A stretch of 64,000 nt of DNA, taken from the NCBI GenBank assembly GCA_903813345.2, contig CAIIXF020000001.1, forward strand, positions 10,083,598 to 10,147,597, written 5' to 3'. A program made the translations under genes and the position numbers. Below the pieces are notes generated by a model. The model worked only from the letters and a program-made list of their open reading frames with translations, ran no database searches and was not told the DNA's origin. The stretch is from Owenia fusiformis (taxonomy: Eukaryota > Annelida > Polychaeta > Sabellida > Oweniidae). This document shows, piece by piece, positions 22,301 through 35,900 of the stretch; positions within the stretch are counted from its first letter, which is position 1; each line of letters begins with the position of its first letter.

Positions 22301-23580
22301 AATAGTGTATTGATTTTCTTTGAACAAGGGTCTAATTTATCAATAAAGGTGCTGGGTTGTGAAATGAACATTCCTTTTGCTTTATAGATCAATTAACCCA
22401 AAGCTTTAGCTTCATTTCAACCTACCAATAAACGCTTTAATTCCCATTGTTCTTTATGTAGTAGATGTGGCAATGCAGCCATACGTGCTACTTCATAAGC
22501 CCTTGCCCAGCCCGGCCCATCTGCCCTTTCTTCTACAGCCTGTGCATTAAAACTACCCGTCTCAACATTGTAGCTACCTGGGCCCAACTTTTTACTCTGA
22601 AAATACAAAGTAGACAAAAATAGTGATCCATAAAGACTACAACAGTGCAGAAGATAAAATGTCTGCATTTCAACATTTCCTAGTAACATGAAATTTGAGT
22701 AAAATTGGAAATACTATTTTTTGACAAGTATTTAGAATTGCATTAACAATATTACAAGCTTCAATAATTATATAAATTCAACTTGTGAATGTTTAATATT
22801 ATTCACTATAAAATATTTATGTATACTGTGCATGTATATAAACGGAATATAAAAGCATCCATTATTTTCATGGACTGGTTAATTAGTCATATTGTAGTAA
22901 AAATCATGTTATTTACCAGTGTACTCGTTGCTTTTCTGCAATAAGGAGTCTGTGTGAATGTTCCTGGCATTTTACTCTTTGGATGAACACCTGATACATC
23001 AAACCTGAAAATCAAAATTAACATACCTTTTACAGTTCTTATTGTCATGTAGAATATGTCATATTAGAATGGACATATTTTAGAAGTCCATATTAATAGG
23101 AGTAAATTTGTTATTCATGGTATATACATTGTAAATAGGGGCTAGATTACTAGATATTGAGGTGGCAAATACTCCACATATGGCAGAATTTTTCTTGGGA
23201 AATACGTCCTAAAGATCACTGTCTTTAGGAGGTATTTCCTAATAAAAATTCTGATATCTATGAAATACTTGTCTATGATTAATTATTTCATGTAATGGGT
23301 AGATCTACTTGGTTACCCAAAAAGGAGGCTATAAACCATCACAAGCCTAATCTAGATTATTTGACTAGTTTGTCCATTTGATAAAGCTATATTAAGTATG
23401 GACATCAGGGTAAAAACCAGGTCAATTACTGTGTTGAACAAAGTTGGAAGTTGCTTATCATTCTCAGATTCTGGCCTGAACTGAACATCAACATTGAAGT
23501 TGAACATCATGAACATTATAAATATTTTACCTTGCTGTCTGAGTCCCAAATGGGCATCCCTTGAACTTCTTATCAGCCAT
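19337..23580 (-). CDS. SHIPPO/STPGR-repeat ciliary protein, LEXM/CIMAP2-like (complete)
   Basis: Nine coding exons, all with consensus splice sites: 23580-23531, 23004-22917, 22596-22426, 22067-21939, 21144-21007, 20728-20585, 20312-20145, 19873-19739, 19597-19337; 427 residues. Start MADKKFKGCPFG, then RFDVSGVHPKSK. Exons 3-9 each open within a few codons on a Pro-Gly-rich repeat: LGPGSYNVE, LGPGSYEIK, PGPGTYGDG, LGPGSYQFD, LGPGQYEIK, PGPGQYDPK, VGAGRYDIQ. These are the sperm-tail PG-rich (SHIPPO) repeats of ODF3/CIMAP-type proteins that associate with axonemal microtubules. Length, the GPGWARAYEVAR block and seven repeats fit lymphocyte expansion molecule (LEXM, now CIMAP2). The assignment to that member is from memory of the family and less sure than the repeat class. 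Expected site: cilium or sperm flagellum. Confidence 0.88.
21657..21843. mobile_element. TA-flanked MITE, TACAGT ends (intron of SHIPPO gene)
   Basis: 187 bp, beginning TACAGTGAAATC and ending TTTTACTGTA. Inside are four copies of a 'AAGTGGAACAC(C/T)' motif, one of them inverted near the right end (GTGTTCCATTT). Ends plus TA borders suggest a Tc1/mariner-type non-autonomous element. Related copies: 45178-45317, 54749-54913, about 38958-39145, and fragments at 18035-18195 and 63236-63290. Confidence 0.75.
23100..23365. repeat. Foldback hairpin in intron 1 of the SHIPPO gene
   Basis: GGCAGAATTTTTCTTGGGAAA at 23183 onward pairs with the complement of 'ggtatttcctaataaaaattctg' (about 23230-23252), around a core of 'cctaaagatcactgtcttt'. 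Outer parts ('ggctagatta' near 23139 and 'taatctag' near 23348) also pair. Likely an old MITE. Confidence 0.5.
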
Positions 23581-25227
23581 CGTTAGTTAGAATTAATCCT
23601 TATGATCCTTGCGTGATGATCCGATGTGATATGGCTAATTTCACAACATTTATAGTGAGATAAACTAGAAAATCGAAGCGGATTACAACGCTGGTAGCAC
23701 TCTTACTTTTGATTACAATGCTCACATGACAACGGCCTCAATAATATCTAAAAGTAAAACTGCAAAAACGAAATTGTACTATTAATAATGTTTTCACGAT
23801 TTAATGATCGTTAATTTTGGGAAAAGTTAATGATTTTCTTTCAAATGAAGTTGTTGTTGTATATTTTATTAAATGTTGAGATTTTAAGCATATTGAAAAA
23901 ACAATTTCCAATGTAAATTCCCTTGCGGAGTTTGACATTTTGATGACGTCATATGTAAACAGAAAAGCACGTGGTCTTTATGCATCTCACACAGAAAGTT
24001 TATTTTTGAGCGATTTGGATTATGGACGTTCAAGTTATCCATACATCTTTCTAATTAGGTAGAGGCATGGTCATTTATCCCACGATCATTGATTGTGGAA
24101 TGTGTATGAAAACCTTATTTCTTTTATAGCATGGACTTCTGGCTGGAATAAGCCCATGATAAGCAGAAATAAATAAAACAGAAGTCGATTTTCTTATTTT
24201 ATTTTTTATAATTGTACATTTAATTTCGTTGTGGATAAGTATGTAAAATTAATAATAAGCCTTTTTATGTTTGCATTTTTATTTGCATTATCTGTAAAGA
24301 AAAATTTAATTTAGGGCTGAAAATACAAATTGAAATCATTTCCAGAAATTACAATAGACATATCTGATGGATTTTTGAAAATCAAAATTCCCATGTAAAC
24401 CAAAGGGAAATTGTATATTTGCCGCAAGTCATATGACAATTGAATTTGCCTGAAACTTTATTTATTAAAAAAATGTATGTGTTTCTTCCGATTCAACGAT
24501 GTTATACTTAGTATCCATAATCCAAAGTCAAAATTATTTTTTAAGAAACCTCTCCCTTTGAAATAATACGTACAAAGGAGTCGAAAAAAATAATTTTCCA
24601 AATTTACTTTGAAGCGTTGTGACTTCACAAAATACAATAAAATTAATGTGCAAAAAAAGTTAGATTTTGAAGAATAGTTCTCAAATCTGACTTAGCAAAC
24701 CCAATGTATCGCATAAGTTAAAAATGGAAATGACGATTTTCAAAAGGTCATCACCTATTGTTATAAAAAAAATGGGAAAATGTGGGACGTACAGGAAAGA
24801 AAGTAAAGTTTCCACCGTTATCATGGCTCATTGTAGATTACATAAATAAAAGATCTAACACAATGGGGGGGGGGGGCAAGGTTGCCAAACTTTTGAAGGG
24901 GAGTGTACCCGTACCGTCGTTCAAATAACGGGGTGGGAATGTGACGATTCTGGTACTTATAAAACTTTCCATTAGGGTCAAACAGTTATTTTAAACGCCT
25001 ATTTTAAAACATGGAAGCCCATGGAAGCCTTCCTCATTCTTCTGATCTCTCGGAAGACGTATTTATTTGAAGTAGCCAATTACGAGATGTTTTGAAAGCG
25101 CGTGGTCATTGTATAATTATTCATTCGAATACAAAATGCAAGTGATTGAGAAAATAGGATTGTTATAGTCCGCGTTCATCCAAGCAAAATATTAAAACAA
25201 CCATTTATATTTTGAACAGTTCTGACA
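23581..25227. other. Upstream flank of SHIPPO gene, no gene seen
   Basis: The region just right of 23580 is the presumed promoter of the SHIPPO-repeat gene. The rest is AT-rich with a poly-G run at 24866-24876. No exon with paired splice sites was found on either strand. Confidence 0.45.
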
Positions 25228-25330
25228 CCTGAGCAGGATAGCCTAGTGGCGTAGACTGGGTTTACTTTGCGGTCAAACGTCCCAGAGGGATATGGAGGTC
25301 CCGCGTTCGAGCCTCAGGCACGGCGTTGTA
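25228..25330 (+). repeat. tRNA-like SINE head
   Basis: An A-box-like GGATAGCCTAGTGGCGTAGA and a B-box-like GCGTTCGAGCCTC lie about 70 bp apart (25238 and 25303), wider than in a tRNA because of an insert (GGTCAAACGTCCCAGAGG). GC-rich sequence continues to about 25510. Probably a tRNA-derived SINE, not a functional tRNA. Confidence 0.5.
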
Positions 25331-25522
25331 AATCATAGTTCTACAGAACACCCGGTCTGATTGTGAGACTGTAGGTTGGTTCATCCACTGACGGGCTATA
25401 GGAGGCGCCGGTATTCATACAGAATGGTAGCGAGCCCCCACCAAGGGCAGTAGTGGAACGACACGAATCAGTCCCAGTATGGTTGCCTTGCAACAGAAGA
25501 GACTCAAGGAAGAGACTCATGG

Positions 25523-25802
25523 GGCCCGCCCCCCCCCCCCCCCTAAGTTGTGCCAAGAAAAAAATTGGGTTCAAAGAAAATTTTGGGCCAAAAAAGGCCT
25601 CAGGGCCCGAAAAAGTGGGCCTTTTTTGTCATTACTGGGCATTCCAAGGCCTTATTTTTTAATTTCAGACAAAATCTTGAAGAAAATGGGCCTTAATATA
25701 TCAAAATTTGGGCCCACTTTCGGTTTTAGGGGCCCAAATTTTTTTTCCGCGCAAGCCTGGAATTTGCCCCCCCCCCCTTGTTGGTTCCTGGATCCGCCCC
25801 TG
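25523..25802. mobile_element. hAT-like MITE with poly-C tracts, left end degraded
   Basis: The right end reads, on the minus strand, CAGGGGCGGATCCAGGAACC, typical of hAT-type inverted ends. Poly-C runs lie near both ends (25528-25542 and 25767-25777), and many GGGCC/GGCCC words lie between. The left end (TGGGGCCCG) no longer matches, and no TSD could be matched to the TATTA on the right. Same general class as 40511-40674. Confidence 0.65.
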
Positions 25803-27584
25803 TATTATGTATGTAAAACTACAAGTTGCACGTTTACATTTTACATTAAACTGATGTTTTATTATGTCAACACCACAAATGGTGACATATTGTTATGATC
25901 TCTAACCTTTTTTGGGTGGTGACATGATTCAGTGTTAATGTCTTGTATTTATTTGAGTTGGAAGGTGGCTTCATTGGAAACAGTCAAGTCTTGTTTTTCG
26001 GTCATCTCGTCTATACTGTCTAAATGTTATACCATTGCAATTCCTCAAGGGCTATCAAGGCATGGATACAAACAAGTTAACCCTGCCTTATTTTTAAAAA
26101 TTTTGATGAAACCATAACAGAACTTCTAAAATGAATGACTTTCTGATTACCCAAAAAATTTGTGTGAATCTGAAAATACTAGTGTCTAAAGGTGTGAGAG
26201 TGAAAAGGTGTGACATGGACCAATTCTGTAACTTTATTTCCTTTTGTACTGATTCTAATTTTCAATTTTTTATTTACTGCATAAAAACATTGACCAGACC
26301 ATATACCCTCAGATTGTGGTAAATGCCAACATTAAGGAATTTTATTTGGAACATGTCACATAGTTAGATTCATCTTTGGCCTCCAATTTTTCAATCAGGG
26401 CACCCCTCCCAATTTAATCTAGGAAACTCCTGCATGTAATTGGAATAAAAACAGCCTACATGTAGCTACGCCTCCGAAACAGATCATGGATGTCAGTCAG
26501 CTATTACAGATAAAATGATCAACAGTTTTCAAGATGGGCACCATGTTCTTTTACAAGTACTTTTAGGATACTCAGATCGGAGGATATTCAATGTAAATAT
26601 GACAGTTAATTACATTTGAAATTCACTTCCAACATAACAAATGTGACTTGGTTGATTTCTCACAATTAAAAGATTTATTACATAAATATATAGAGATACA
26701 CATTGCTTCTTGACAATAATAAAATGCATTCAATTAAAATGCTCTATAGAATTGGAATGCTGCAACCAATATTGAATGTTAATTTTACATGCTAATTTCA
26801 CCTTAAGAATCCAATAGGGATTGGTACTTGACATCTCCTAACAATCATATTTGTAATGGTAATGTAACATGTTATGGAAAATGTGACTTGATGCTAACAG
26901 GCGTGGCCACTTCATTGAATGTATGTATTAATTGGTAGTCTATGGGTGTAAGAATATTACAATTTTTGCAAACCTAGCAATCTTCACATGTACCTTTTAT
27001 ATATGTATAATGGCATCATATTTTAAGCTCCATAAAAATTCAAAATATATAACATTTGCAATACATTTGATATTTGATCTATAATTATAACATATTGATA
27101 GAATCTTCTAATAAGCTGGTGATTTTGAGATTGAAGACAAACCATTGATTTGCTATTTCAGTATTGAACATTGCTGTAAGGTGGCTCATATTATACAATT
27201 ACATGTATGCCATAATATAGTTCTATATTTGCTTAATTTAGTACTACTCTATATACATTCTGGTAGTAAAAGCAGATTTTCTAAAAGCATATACTAGGCC
27301 AAGGGAACATGATTTATAAATAGAAAATACACCGAACAACCATTTATGGGTGGGTCAAAATGTTTGCATTTTCTCAAAAAAATTCAAACAAAAAGTTCGA
27401 CATTCCCTTTCATTTAAGCTTATGGAAATTGAAATGACATTACTAGTGTGAAATTATACCCCAATTAAATGTCCTTACTTTCAAAGGTAAACATAAGTGG
27501 GGCTTTATTCACTTAATTCACTGTCAAAATTACCTTTGTGAAAAAATGCAACATATGACCTGGCCCAAATAGTGGCTGAAAATG
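25803..27584. other. Gene-poor stretch
   Basis: AT-rich. Short open frames show no family features or consistent splice borders, and there is no clear repeat structure apart from short low-complexity runs. Confidence 0.45.
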
Positions 27585-28165
27585 AGACATTAGAGTAGCT
27601 CCCTTGCTGTAGTATGAAGTTGACTGGTAGTAGTAGCTCATTTCTTGCATATCTACAATAAAGTCCACTCGTTGTTCACTTGTTGCATTACTACAATAAA
27701 ATCCCACCAGTACCTCACTTGTATTACTACAATAAAGTCCACTGGTAGTTCACTTGTTGCATTACTACAATAAAATCCCACCAGTAGCTCACTTGCATTA
27801 CTACAATAATGTCTACTGGTAGCTCAATTGTTGCATTACTACAATGAAATTCCACCAGTGCCTCACTTGCATTACTACAATAATGTCCACTGGTAGCTCA
27901 ATTGTTGCATTACTACAATGAAATTCCACCAGTGCCTCACTTGCATTACTACAATAATGTCCACTGGTAGCTCAATTGTTGCATTACTACAATGAAATTC
28001 CACCAGTACCTCACTTGCATTTCTTCAATAATGTCCACTGGTATCTCAATTGTTGCATTACTACAATGAAATTCCACCAGTACCTCACTTGCATTACTAC
28101 AATAATGTCCACTGGTAGCTCAATTGTTGCAGTAATACAATTGCGTCCACTGTATATATTCAATT
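27585..28165. repeat. 74-bp satellite-like tandem array (dimer of ~37 bp)
   Basis: About seven and a half units. The exact period is 74 bp in the centre (TGTCCACTGGTAGCTC at 27884, 27958 and on). Each unit is two diverged halves of 36-38 bp: CCACTGGTAGCTCAATTGTT then GCATTACTACAATGAA, and CCACCAGTGCCTCACTT then GCATTACTACAATAAT. Outer units on the left are more diverged. No protein-coding pattern: the open frames follow the repeat period. Confidence 0.92.
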
Positions 28166-28811
28166 GTCATAACTCTGACAGATATGATATGTTTCTTTTG
28201 AATCACCTCACCAATAAACAGTATAAAAATACATTAATTTCTTTCAAGAATACATTAATAAGTACTATTGTTACAACAAATTCTTGCATAACAACCAGCT
28301 TGTTTCTCGATCAGCACACATGAATATAACAGCCTGGGGTAGGTGATAACCCAGAAATTGCATGCAAAATTTATAAGGGCGACGTATGTGTATATAAATG
28401 TAGATTATAAAGTACAAATATTGTGAATGGTCAACTCATTCGCTCTGCATAATGAAGAAGACAACCAATTAGCTATCAATTTCTGTTATATATCATAAAG
28501 GTGTTGAACAACCGTATGGCAATCATAGCTTCCCAAAATCAGAGAAATACGCAGGCATGAAATATAGTGAAAAGCAGTATGATGTAGATTTTCTATCTTG
28601 ATTGTATGAAGCTACAGCCGCCATACACCCAGCATAGAGCAAATGTAACGGAGGCACATATGTTAATCAACAGGCATTGCATGGTGTCTAATGAACTGGG
28701 TGTGAAGGCCTCGTTACTTCTCAAGTTTCTTATTAATTTTATAGAAGAGTTGAGAAGAAACATCAATATACATGTAACTATGTGGAAAATCGGAGATAGA
28801 GTGCAAACATT

Positions 28812-28985
28812 TAGAGATTGTATCGTAACAACCCGCGGCGCCTCCAGGGAGCTGTAGTGAAACAAAGCAGATACTGGACATGAAATGGAGTGTGTTAAAT
28901 TCAATGTCAAGTATGGGAACTGAACCCAGGACCTTCTAGTTCAGAGTCTGATGCTTTAGTGAGTTTGCTACCCAGGGTCGTTACA
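28812..28985 (-). mobile_element. tRNA-derived SINE, copy A
   Basis: Read on the minus strand it has CTGGGTAGCAAACTCACTAA (A-box region), then GGTCCTGGGTTCAGTTCCCA (B-box), GACATTGAATTTAACACAC, a GTATCTGCTTTGTTTCACTA block, and AGCTCCCTGGAGGCGCC. The same order of blocks is present at 63432-63600, so this is a dispersed SINE family with a conserved tail. Confidence 0.75.
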
Positions 28986-29967
28986 CTGTTATAGTATGAA
29001 CTGAGGATTTTGTGCCTTTGACTCCTATTTTATTTAATTTTCACTTCTTCAACCAATATAAATTAATTTTAAAGTCTCTCTGGAGTTACCAAAATGTAAC
29101 TAACATTAACTTTAAATGTTTGGCTCTGGCAAAATGACCAATTCCATGATTCATATTCTTAACTTGTTATAAATCAAACAATTTTCTGTACAACATAATA
29201 TATACATCAATCCCTAGATGGTATCTGCATGAATGGCTGTATTATCACTGACAAAAGGGTAACATTACAACATGCTATATAATACCCTTCACAATATAAA
29301 CAATAAAAATCAATAGTATACTACAGAAACTTGTTTAAGGCCTATCATTACAAGTCTTGGGAAGTGAGAAACTCAATATGACATATAGATTGAACATTTG
29401 TATATCTTTGTGCTAAATGCTCATGGAATGAAATCATTATTTGGTTACATACTGTATTTTGGTCACCTGATCATTCATTATACAGAACTTAATTATTAAG
29501 CATTTCATTCAATCCATTGCTATTCACAGTTATAATCCATTCTATGATGATCACATCACCTTTTTTTACAATAAACTAGAAAAACAGCAACTCCAGGGAG
29601 CAGCAGATCCCACCTAACAAATCATGTAAATCAAACAAATCAATGTTCAAGTTATAGACAAAGGTTAATTTTTAACATTAAATGGCAGCAATTTTATAAT
29701 GAGTGACCCCTAAAGTCATGCAGAAGCAGAAGTCTTATGCTTATATTTAGCATAAGCCTGTGACTGAGTTGTCATTCAGACAGATGGATGATCAGGTGAA
29801 TTCATGAACAGATGGATCAACTAAGTTCTCAATATCCCTACATGAACTTTGTTCGGTGGGATAATTAGATATAAAGTCTCTGTTTTGTCGATTCTTGGGT
29901 ATCTTTCATATCCACATATCACTGTACAAATATACACAAACACAGTAGAAGTGTTGCATCAGATTTG
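28986..29967. other. 3' flank of the GIPC gene
   Basis: No gene seen. This should contain the GIPC 3' UTR on the minus strand. A short 'cagacagatggatgatcaggtgaattc' stretch near 29777 resembles dispersed repeat DNA. Confidence 0.4.
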
Positions 29968-32900
29968 CTAGAATTGTTCATTAAATTCCTGGGCTTTGAC
30001 CAAACGGCCCGATTTGGCATCTGATATAGCGCCCCATAGATCAAACTTAAAGTCATCTGTGAACCCAAATGCGCCAAGGTCCGATTCATCTATAGCTTCA
30101 GCAAAGTTATGGGGATTGTTGAGGTTCTCTCCAAGTTCCCAAATTGTTTGGGCTGCAATAGAAAAAACAGGAATTGAGTCACACTTTTCATGTGAACTTA
30201 TTTTCTCAAATGAAATTGAAAATTCATATAGCATCTACAAGAAATATTCAGTGAAATCTTTTCATACATGCAGATTACCTAAGGCTTATGTACTGGGAGG
30301 TTTTGGATATGGGGTTTATCCAGAGAGATATATGCATAGCTACCTAAGGGACTGTGAGGACCGAAATGTAGATGTGTATATCTCAAGAGGGATAAACTCC
30401 ATATCCAAACCGACCATACATAACTGCTTTATCCTATTCCCAGTGGAGTTTTCAATTTTTTCTCATTTTTTCAGTTTTTCAAATTTTTTCTCATTTTTAA
30501 AAAAAGAAATTTCAAAGCGGGAAGATATGCCCTGGAGCCGGACATACAGAGGTTCTGAATATGGAAACCTCAAACTCAGGATACGAGATATATCTTACAA
30601 ACTTATCTCCCTAAAACTCTACTTGGCATAGTATAAACAGGCTTACATCAGGTCCTTGTGCTATATTCAAATCTTTCCAGAGTATAAAAGTAGAAAATGT
30701 ACAATAGTCAACAAGACACATGATGCAATACTATTGTTGCATCCGGATCTATTCTTACCTAGCTCTTCATCATTGATGCCCATGAATGACTCCAGCAAGT
30801 TATTTATTTTGTCTGTTGCCACGCCAACAACACCATCATCCTAGAAAATAGAAGACAAGAATTGCATCAACTATATAGCCTTGTGTCAGTTCATGAGAAT
30901 TATGGCAAGTTTATAGAGATATGGCATATTTTATAGAGCAATATGGAAATATTATTGTATGAAATCATGTTTTATTGACAACTATACAGGAAGTTTTCAA
31001 TGCATAATGTCTATTCTCAAGTGGTTTGCTCAGTATCTGATAAAACTGAGAGGCTGTGTTTATATAATATAAAGTGAAGTATGAAGTACTGTAGATAGAG
31101 GAAAGTACAGTATGTATAGAAATACACATGCAGGGGCGAGGACAGCAATAATCAAAGGGGGTGCAATTTTTGGGGTTTGCATCACTGCGAGAGATGCGAG
31201 CCCCAAAAAAGGGATATGGTGTTTACCCCTGGAAATTTTCAAAAATTTACATATGGTGCATTCTAAGCATTTCAAAATATAATTTGTCAATGTTCTTCAA
31301 ACCCCCCCCCCCCCTGGCTACACCCATGACATGTCCAACTGCTGATCTGATAAAACTTTCAAATGATACAACATGTGTTAAAATTCTCTTCAAAGTTATG
31401 ACTTCATCAGACACTTCAAAACCTTGGAGATGTCTGATAATATAAACATTTATGTCACCGTATATAAAAATTATCATGGTTATTGTATATTCACACAAGA
31501 CAAATCACTTGAACAGATAACAAAATGAATATGCTTGTACAATCAAAGTTCAAGCTTATCAGCTAGGCCAGGCAAGAGATGTAACCATTGTTTTGATTTG
31601 CTTGTGTTTCAAGATGCTCCACAGAACTAATTATTTGTCCTTAGACGTTACACAAAATGTGAGTCTAAATGACCCTTCTCTAGCTTGGAGTTGAGTAGCT
31701 GGTTAAAATGACACTTAATGCCCATTTTTATGATATATCCCCCTACCATATTGGATACAATTCAAAAAGACTGTTACAGGTAAACCCATTATTATAGTTG
31801 GTTCAGGCCAGGCTGTAAGTGCACAAAGTCATGCCAATTAATGGTAAAATTATTATAGTGACATGGCTAATGTATTACAACAATGGAAATTCAGGATGTT
31901 GCCCTTTGTGCAGTTATTATGTGGGACATGGAACCCATTTTCTGCCAGAGTACCAAATGTTGCCCTTGATAGAAATGGCCAACCTAATGATGAATGGGGT
32001 TGGATTAGCCTTGGTTTAGATTTTAGATCAAGGAGATGTTTTGCAATTATGTATTTAGAACTATGAAAAGGCACAAACTAATCAGTGATCTCCACAGGAT
32101 TTTTTCTCAAGTGGGTGCAAAATTCTCATTTTCACAATTCAGAACAAAATATGCCAATTTTTCATGATTTTTCTCATTTTCAAATGGGTGTAAATGGATT
32201 TTCAGGTGGGTGCAAGTCTATTTTCAAAATCTCAGGGGGGTGATGCGCCCACTTGGTTTAATGCTGGGATGATCACTGCTAATAATTATATAACCTCTTC
32301 TTCCAAACTTCATTTAAATATCTTATACTGCTTGTCATACCATATTAATTTTTTAAAATACTTTATCATATCTAAATATGTAATTACACTATTCATATAG
32401 AATTTAGTAGACGAGTTTCCTTTTTACAGTTGACATTCATCCTTTTGCCAATTATAGAAATCACAAGTTCAGTCTAAATATATGTATGTATATGAGTACA
32501 TGTATGTGTTATATTAGAGCAATGTGCATGGCGCCAGATTGTGTTATGTATGATGTTGTTTGTGCTAGTTTATTCTCATAGCTAGGATCAGTTAAAATAG
32601 GTACAATGAGACTATGTAAGTGCACACTCTAGCCAACATACAATATCATGTAAAGTTCCTTGGACCATCATACATGGACTGACATCTCTGCAAGTCAATA
32701 CTCTAACCAAGTATGAAATTCATGTACTGTACTAATACATAACGTATATGGTTTTACTCAAGGAGAACATAATTTCTGCATTAAGCCTGTCCATCAAGCT
32801 TGAATAATTCTCCACACCATTGCTTTGATTAATAATAAGGTACAACTGAATTAAAAATACAGCTCAACAATTTTCAACCCATTTAATGGCTTCTAAACAT

Positions 32901-35900
32901 GTATATGTTTATATATGATCAGGTTATGGTGCGGCTTTTTGCATGTGTGATTAATTGTCAAAGTTTTATGCAGCATTAGCTGCAACGTTCATGGAAAAGG
33001 ATTGCGTGACTGACTGTCTGTAACCAGGATATGATAACCACAGACACTACCACAAGAGTGAAAATGGCTGAAAGCATTCAAATATCCACATTTATACTGC
33101 AAACAGCACTGTATGTTATCCTGTATACGAGAAATAATGCAATCAGTTAGAAGTATACCAAGTTCTTACCTCTTGAACTGTAGCTGGACCTGTGGACCGC
33201 AACCTCAGTGTTTGTTTGCCTGTTCCTACACTGCCTGATTTCTTGTTTCCGGTGTTTGGCCCAATATTCGCTGAAATTTAAATAAATATGGTTTGAACTT
33301 TAAGCTTTAGAATCAAGATTTTTTAATTTTCAATAATAGACAGCAAACAGCTATATATGGGCATTGTGATAGAATCTGAAATATATAGACTGATAATTTT
33401 TGAAGTTTTGTCAATTATGCTCATATATTTGTGAATTCATGTGGTAAGAAATGTGTTTAAAATGTCATATCATTCTCTCATCAAAGGAACATCCTCAGTT
33501 GTTGCAAAACTATCTCATAGTTCATCAAAATTTGTAAGTGCATGGGCATGTTGTTAAAAAAGTGGAAAGTCAGAGTTCCTATGCAAAAGAATGGTGGCTT
33601 TTATAAAGGTAGGTAGATAGAGATAACCTTAATTGATTACTGCCTAATAGAAAGCATGGATCCTTCATCTGGTAAATTGCTAACCTTCGTTTTATAGCGA
33701 AGCATTATTTGGTATGAATTATGGAATAATTTTTCATACATGAGGTGCTTGTGGATTTTCAATTTTATGAAGTTTTTATCAAATATACAAGGAAAAGGGA
33801 AAAGTGTGTACAGATGAGCTATTATTGTACATGTATATTTATTGGAAAACTCAGTATAACAGTGAGCTACACCATGGTACCAGGAAAAGAGGAAGGCCGA
33901 AGAAACGATGGAAGGACACCGTGAAAGAAGACCTAACCCGCTTTCATATGTCGGATGACTGGCACACGGCTTCACAAGCCAGAGAACTCTTCCGAAGCCA
34001 AATCCACAAATAAAAGCATTTTCTGAAGAACTGCTTTCCACCCATCGTCACACTTGATGGGGACGAAAATGAGGGTCAGTATAACAATTCTAATGGGAGA
34101 CACTTTGTAGTACATGAACCATTTTATAAAGGTACATTTAATAACACTGCAGGAACAGAGACTGCATGGATAATGTAGGTTTCACCATTTGTTAACTTCT
34201 GAGTGAAAAACAATTACAGAATTTCTATTACTCATTAACCTTTTTTATGGTATTCATAGTTTAGTTAATTGGAACTAGAATTTTATACTAACAATTTACA
34301 AATGATTCTAACCCATGTTCTCCAGTTCGCAAGATAATGCTGACTGGACCTTATATGTGGGTCAAGTAACATGAACTATCAACCAGAAAAAGATGGCCAA
34401 AGATGATATTGAGTTCATATAGAAGTCATTGTCAATTTTTCATCATGTCTGTTGCCACATAACTTTCTTAAACTACTTCAAATATGTAGGCCTACAAATC
34501 AGAAAAATAGGGAAGTTTTCCAAATCTGGTTGATCTGACATGACTCCCCTGTATTTTAAATTTAGTAAGCAACTATGAGTTTTCTCAGAAATGCTCAAAT
34601 TGCGCCAAACAGTATCTTGAAAAAGATATCCAAAGGATCAAGACCCTCCTAGAAGTCACTTGTGGCAATATTGTCATCTATATTTGATGGGAAATTTTGA
34701 AAATACAACCCTGTATTTACAAATATGGTATGATGGGCCTGATACTGAAGTAGGATTACCAGTATGGCATATAATCATTACCAATCAATTACATTAGGTT
34801 TGAAATGATTTTTGAACCGGGCTGCCAAGAGCACCTATCATGAGGGTGGGGCTGCTTAACTGTAATATAGTCTATACTACGTAGGCAGAAGGTAGTTTAT
34901 AACTAGACTCTATATGCAGGGAAGGTAATATTAAAAATACAACAAACTGACACAGAATGACAACTTGCCCTGAATTAACTACAGCTACATCTTCATCAGT
35001 ATATAATCTACCAGGCGGTTACTATAGTAACTGACAATAGGATGTCTATTACTCCATCCTCCCTTACATCAGGTGTTTCAACCTTGGATTAAATGAGTGA
35101 TTTGCCTATTTTCAGTTGGTTAAATTGTAAGGGTTCAAAAAAGAGGTTGGGTGATATAAATGTGATGGGATATCAAATGTTAAAGAGATCCTTGATCAAT
35201 TTGATGACACACTATAGATGAGAATATAAAAGAATCGGATCAGGTTCAATATGGTAACATTCATGAATGTCACTTTCACTCACAAAAGGTACAGCAAATT
35301 TTGCTTCAGGACACAGCATTGACTTATAAAATCTATCTAATATTAGGCATCAATATACCTTTAAGGTCAACAATACTCAAGACTTATGAGGGTTCAACTC
35401 AAATATGTTTCCACTTGAAAGGTCACGCCTAACCATCGACAAGGTACAGTCACGTGACAGGTGACAAAATATGCCGTAGTACACTTTTGATGTACTATGT
35501 CACTATTAACTGATTTTGAGCGAAGACCATGATGTAGGTTCGATGCAGGTTTTCAAAAATAAATTTTAGGAGAACACAAAGGATTTTATGTTTGGTTTCG
35601 CGTGCATTCGATTTCAAAGACATTTACTTTTCTAATAACGTGAAAAGATCTTCGAGCAGTGCTCGATTTTTTTCGTTGTTAGTCTACCCATACGATTCTT
35701 CGGTTGGAAAAATGTTGTTTTTTACACATTTCCTTTGATAATTTTCTCCCCTGACGTCTCAGAGTGTCGAATATTTTTATGAGAATGTGTTTCTCTAAAC
35801 TACACAGTTTAGGACAGGTGAACATTTAATAAACATTCATGCATTTGATATAATTTAAAAAATCAGAAATGTACGTTGTCAACTCACAGTGTATGTTGTC

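Noticed and set aside
27585-28165. CRISPR-like spacing of short repeats
   Set aside because: The 'spacers' are themselves repeats, the halves are diverged copies of one unit, and the genome is eukaryotic.
27976-28323. Open frame across the 74-bp satellite
   Set aside because: The reading frame is an artefact of the repeat, and the peptide just repeats with the DNA period.
29996-30631. 211-codon plus-strand open frame
   Set aside because: It runs antisense through the last GIPC exon and then a foldback MITE. No family features; the minus strand clearly encodes GIPC here.
33637-34041. 134-codon minus-strand frame
   Set aside because: The plus strand here encodes a recognisable LINE tail; the minus frame has no features.
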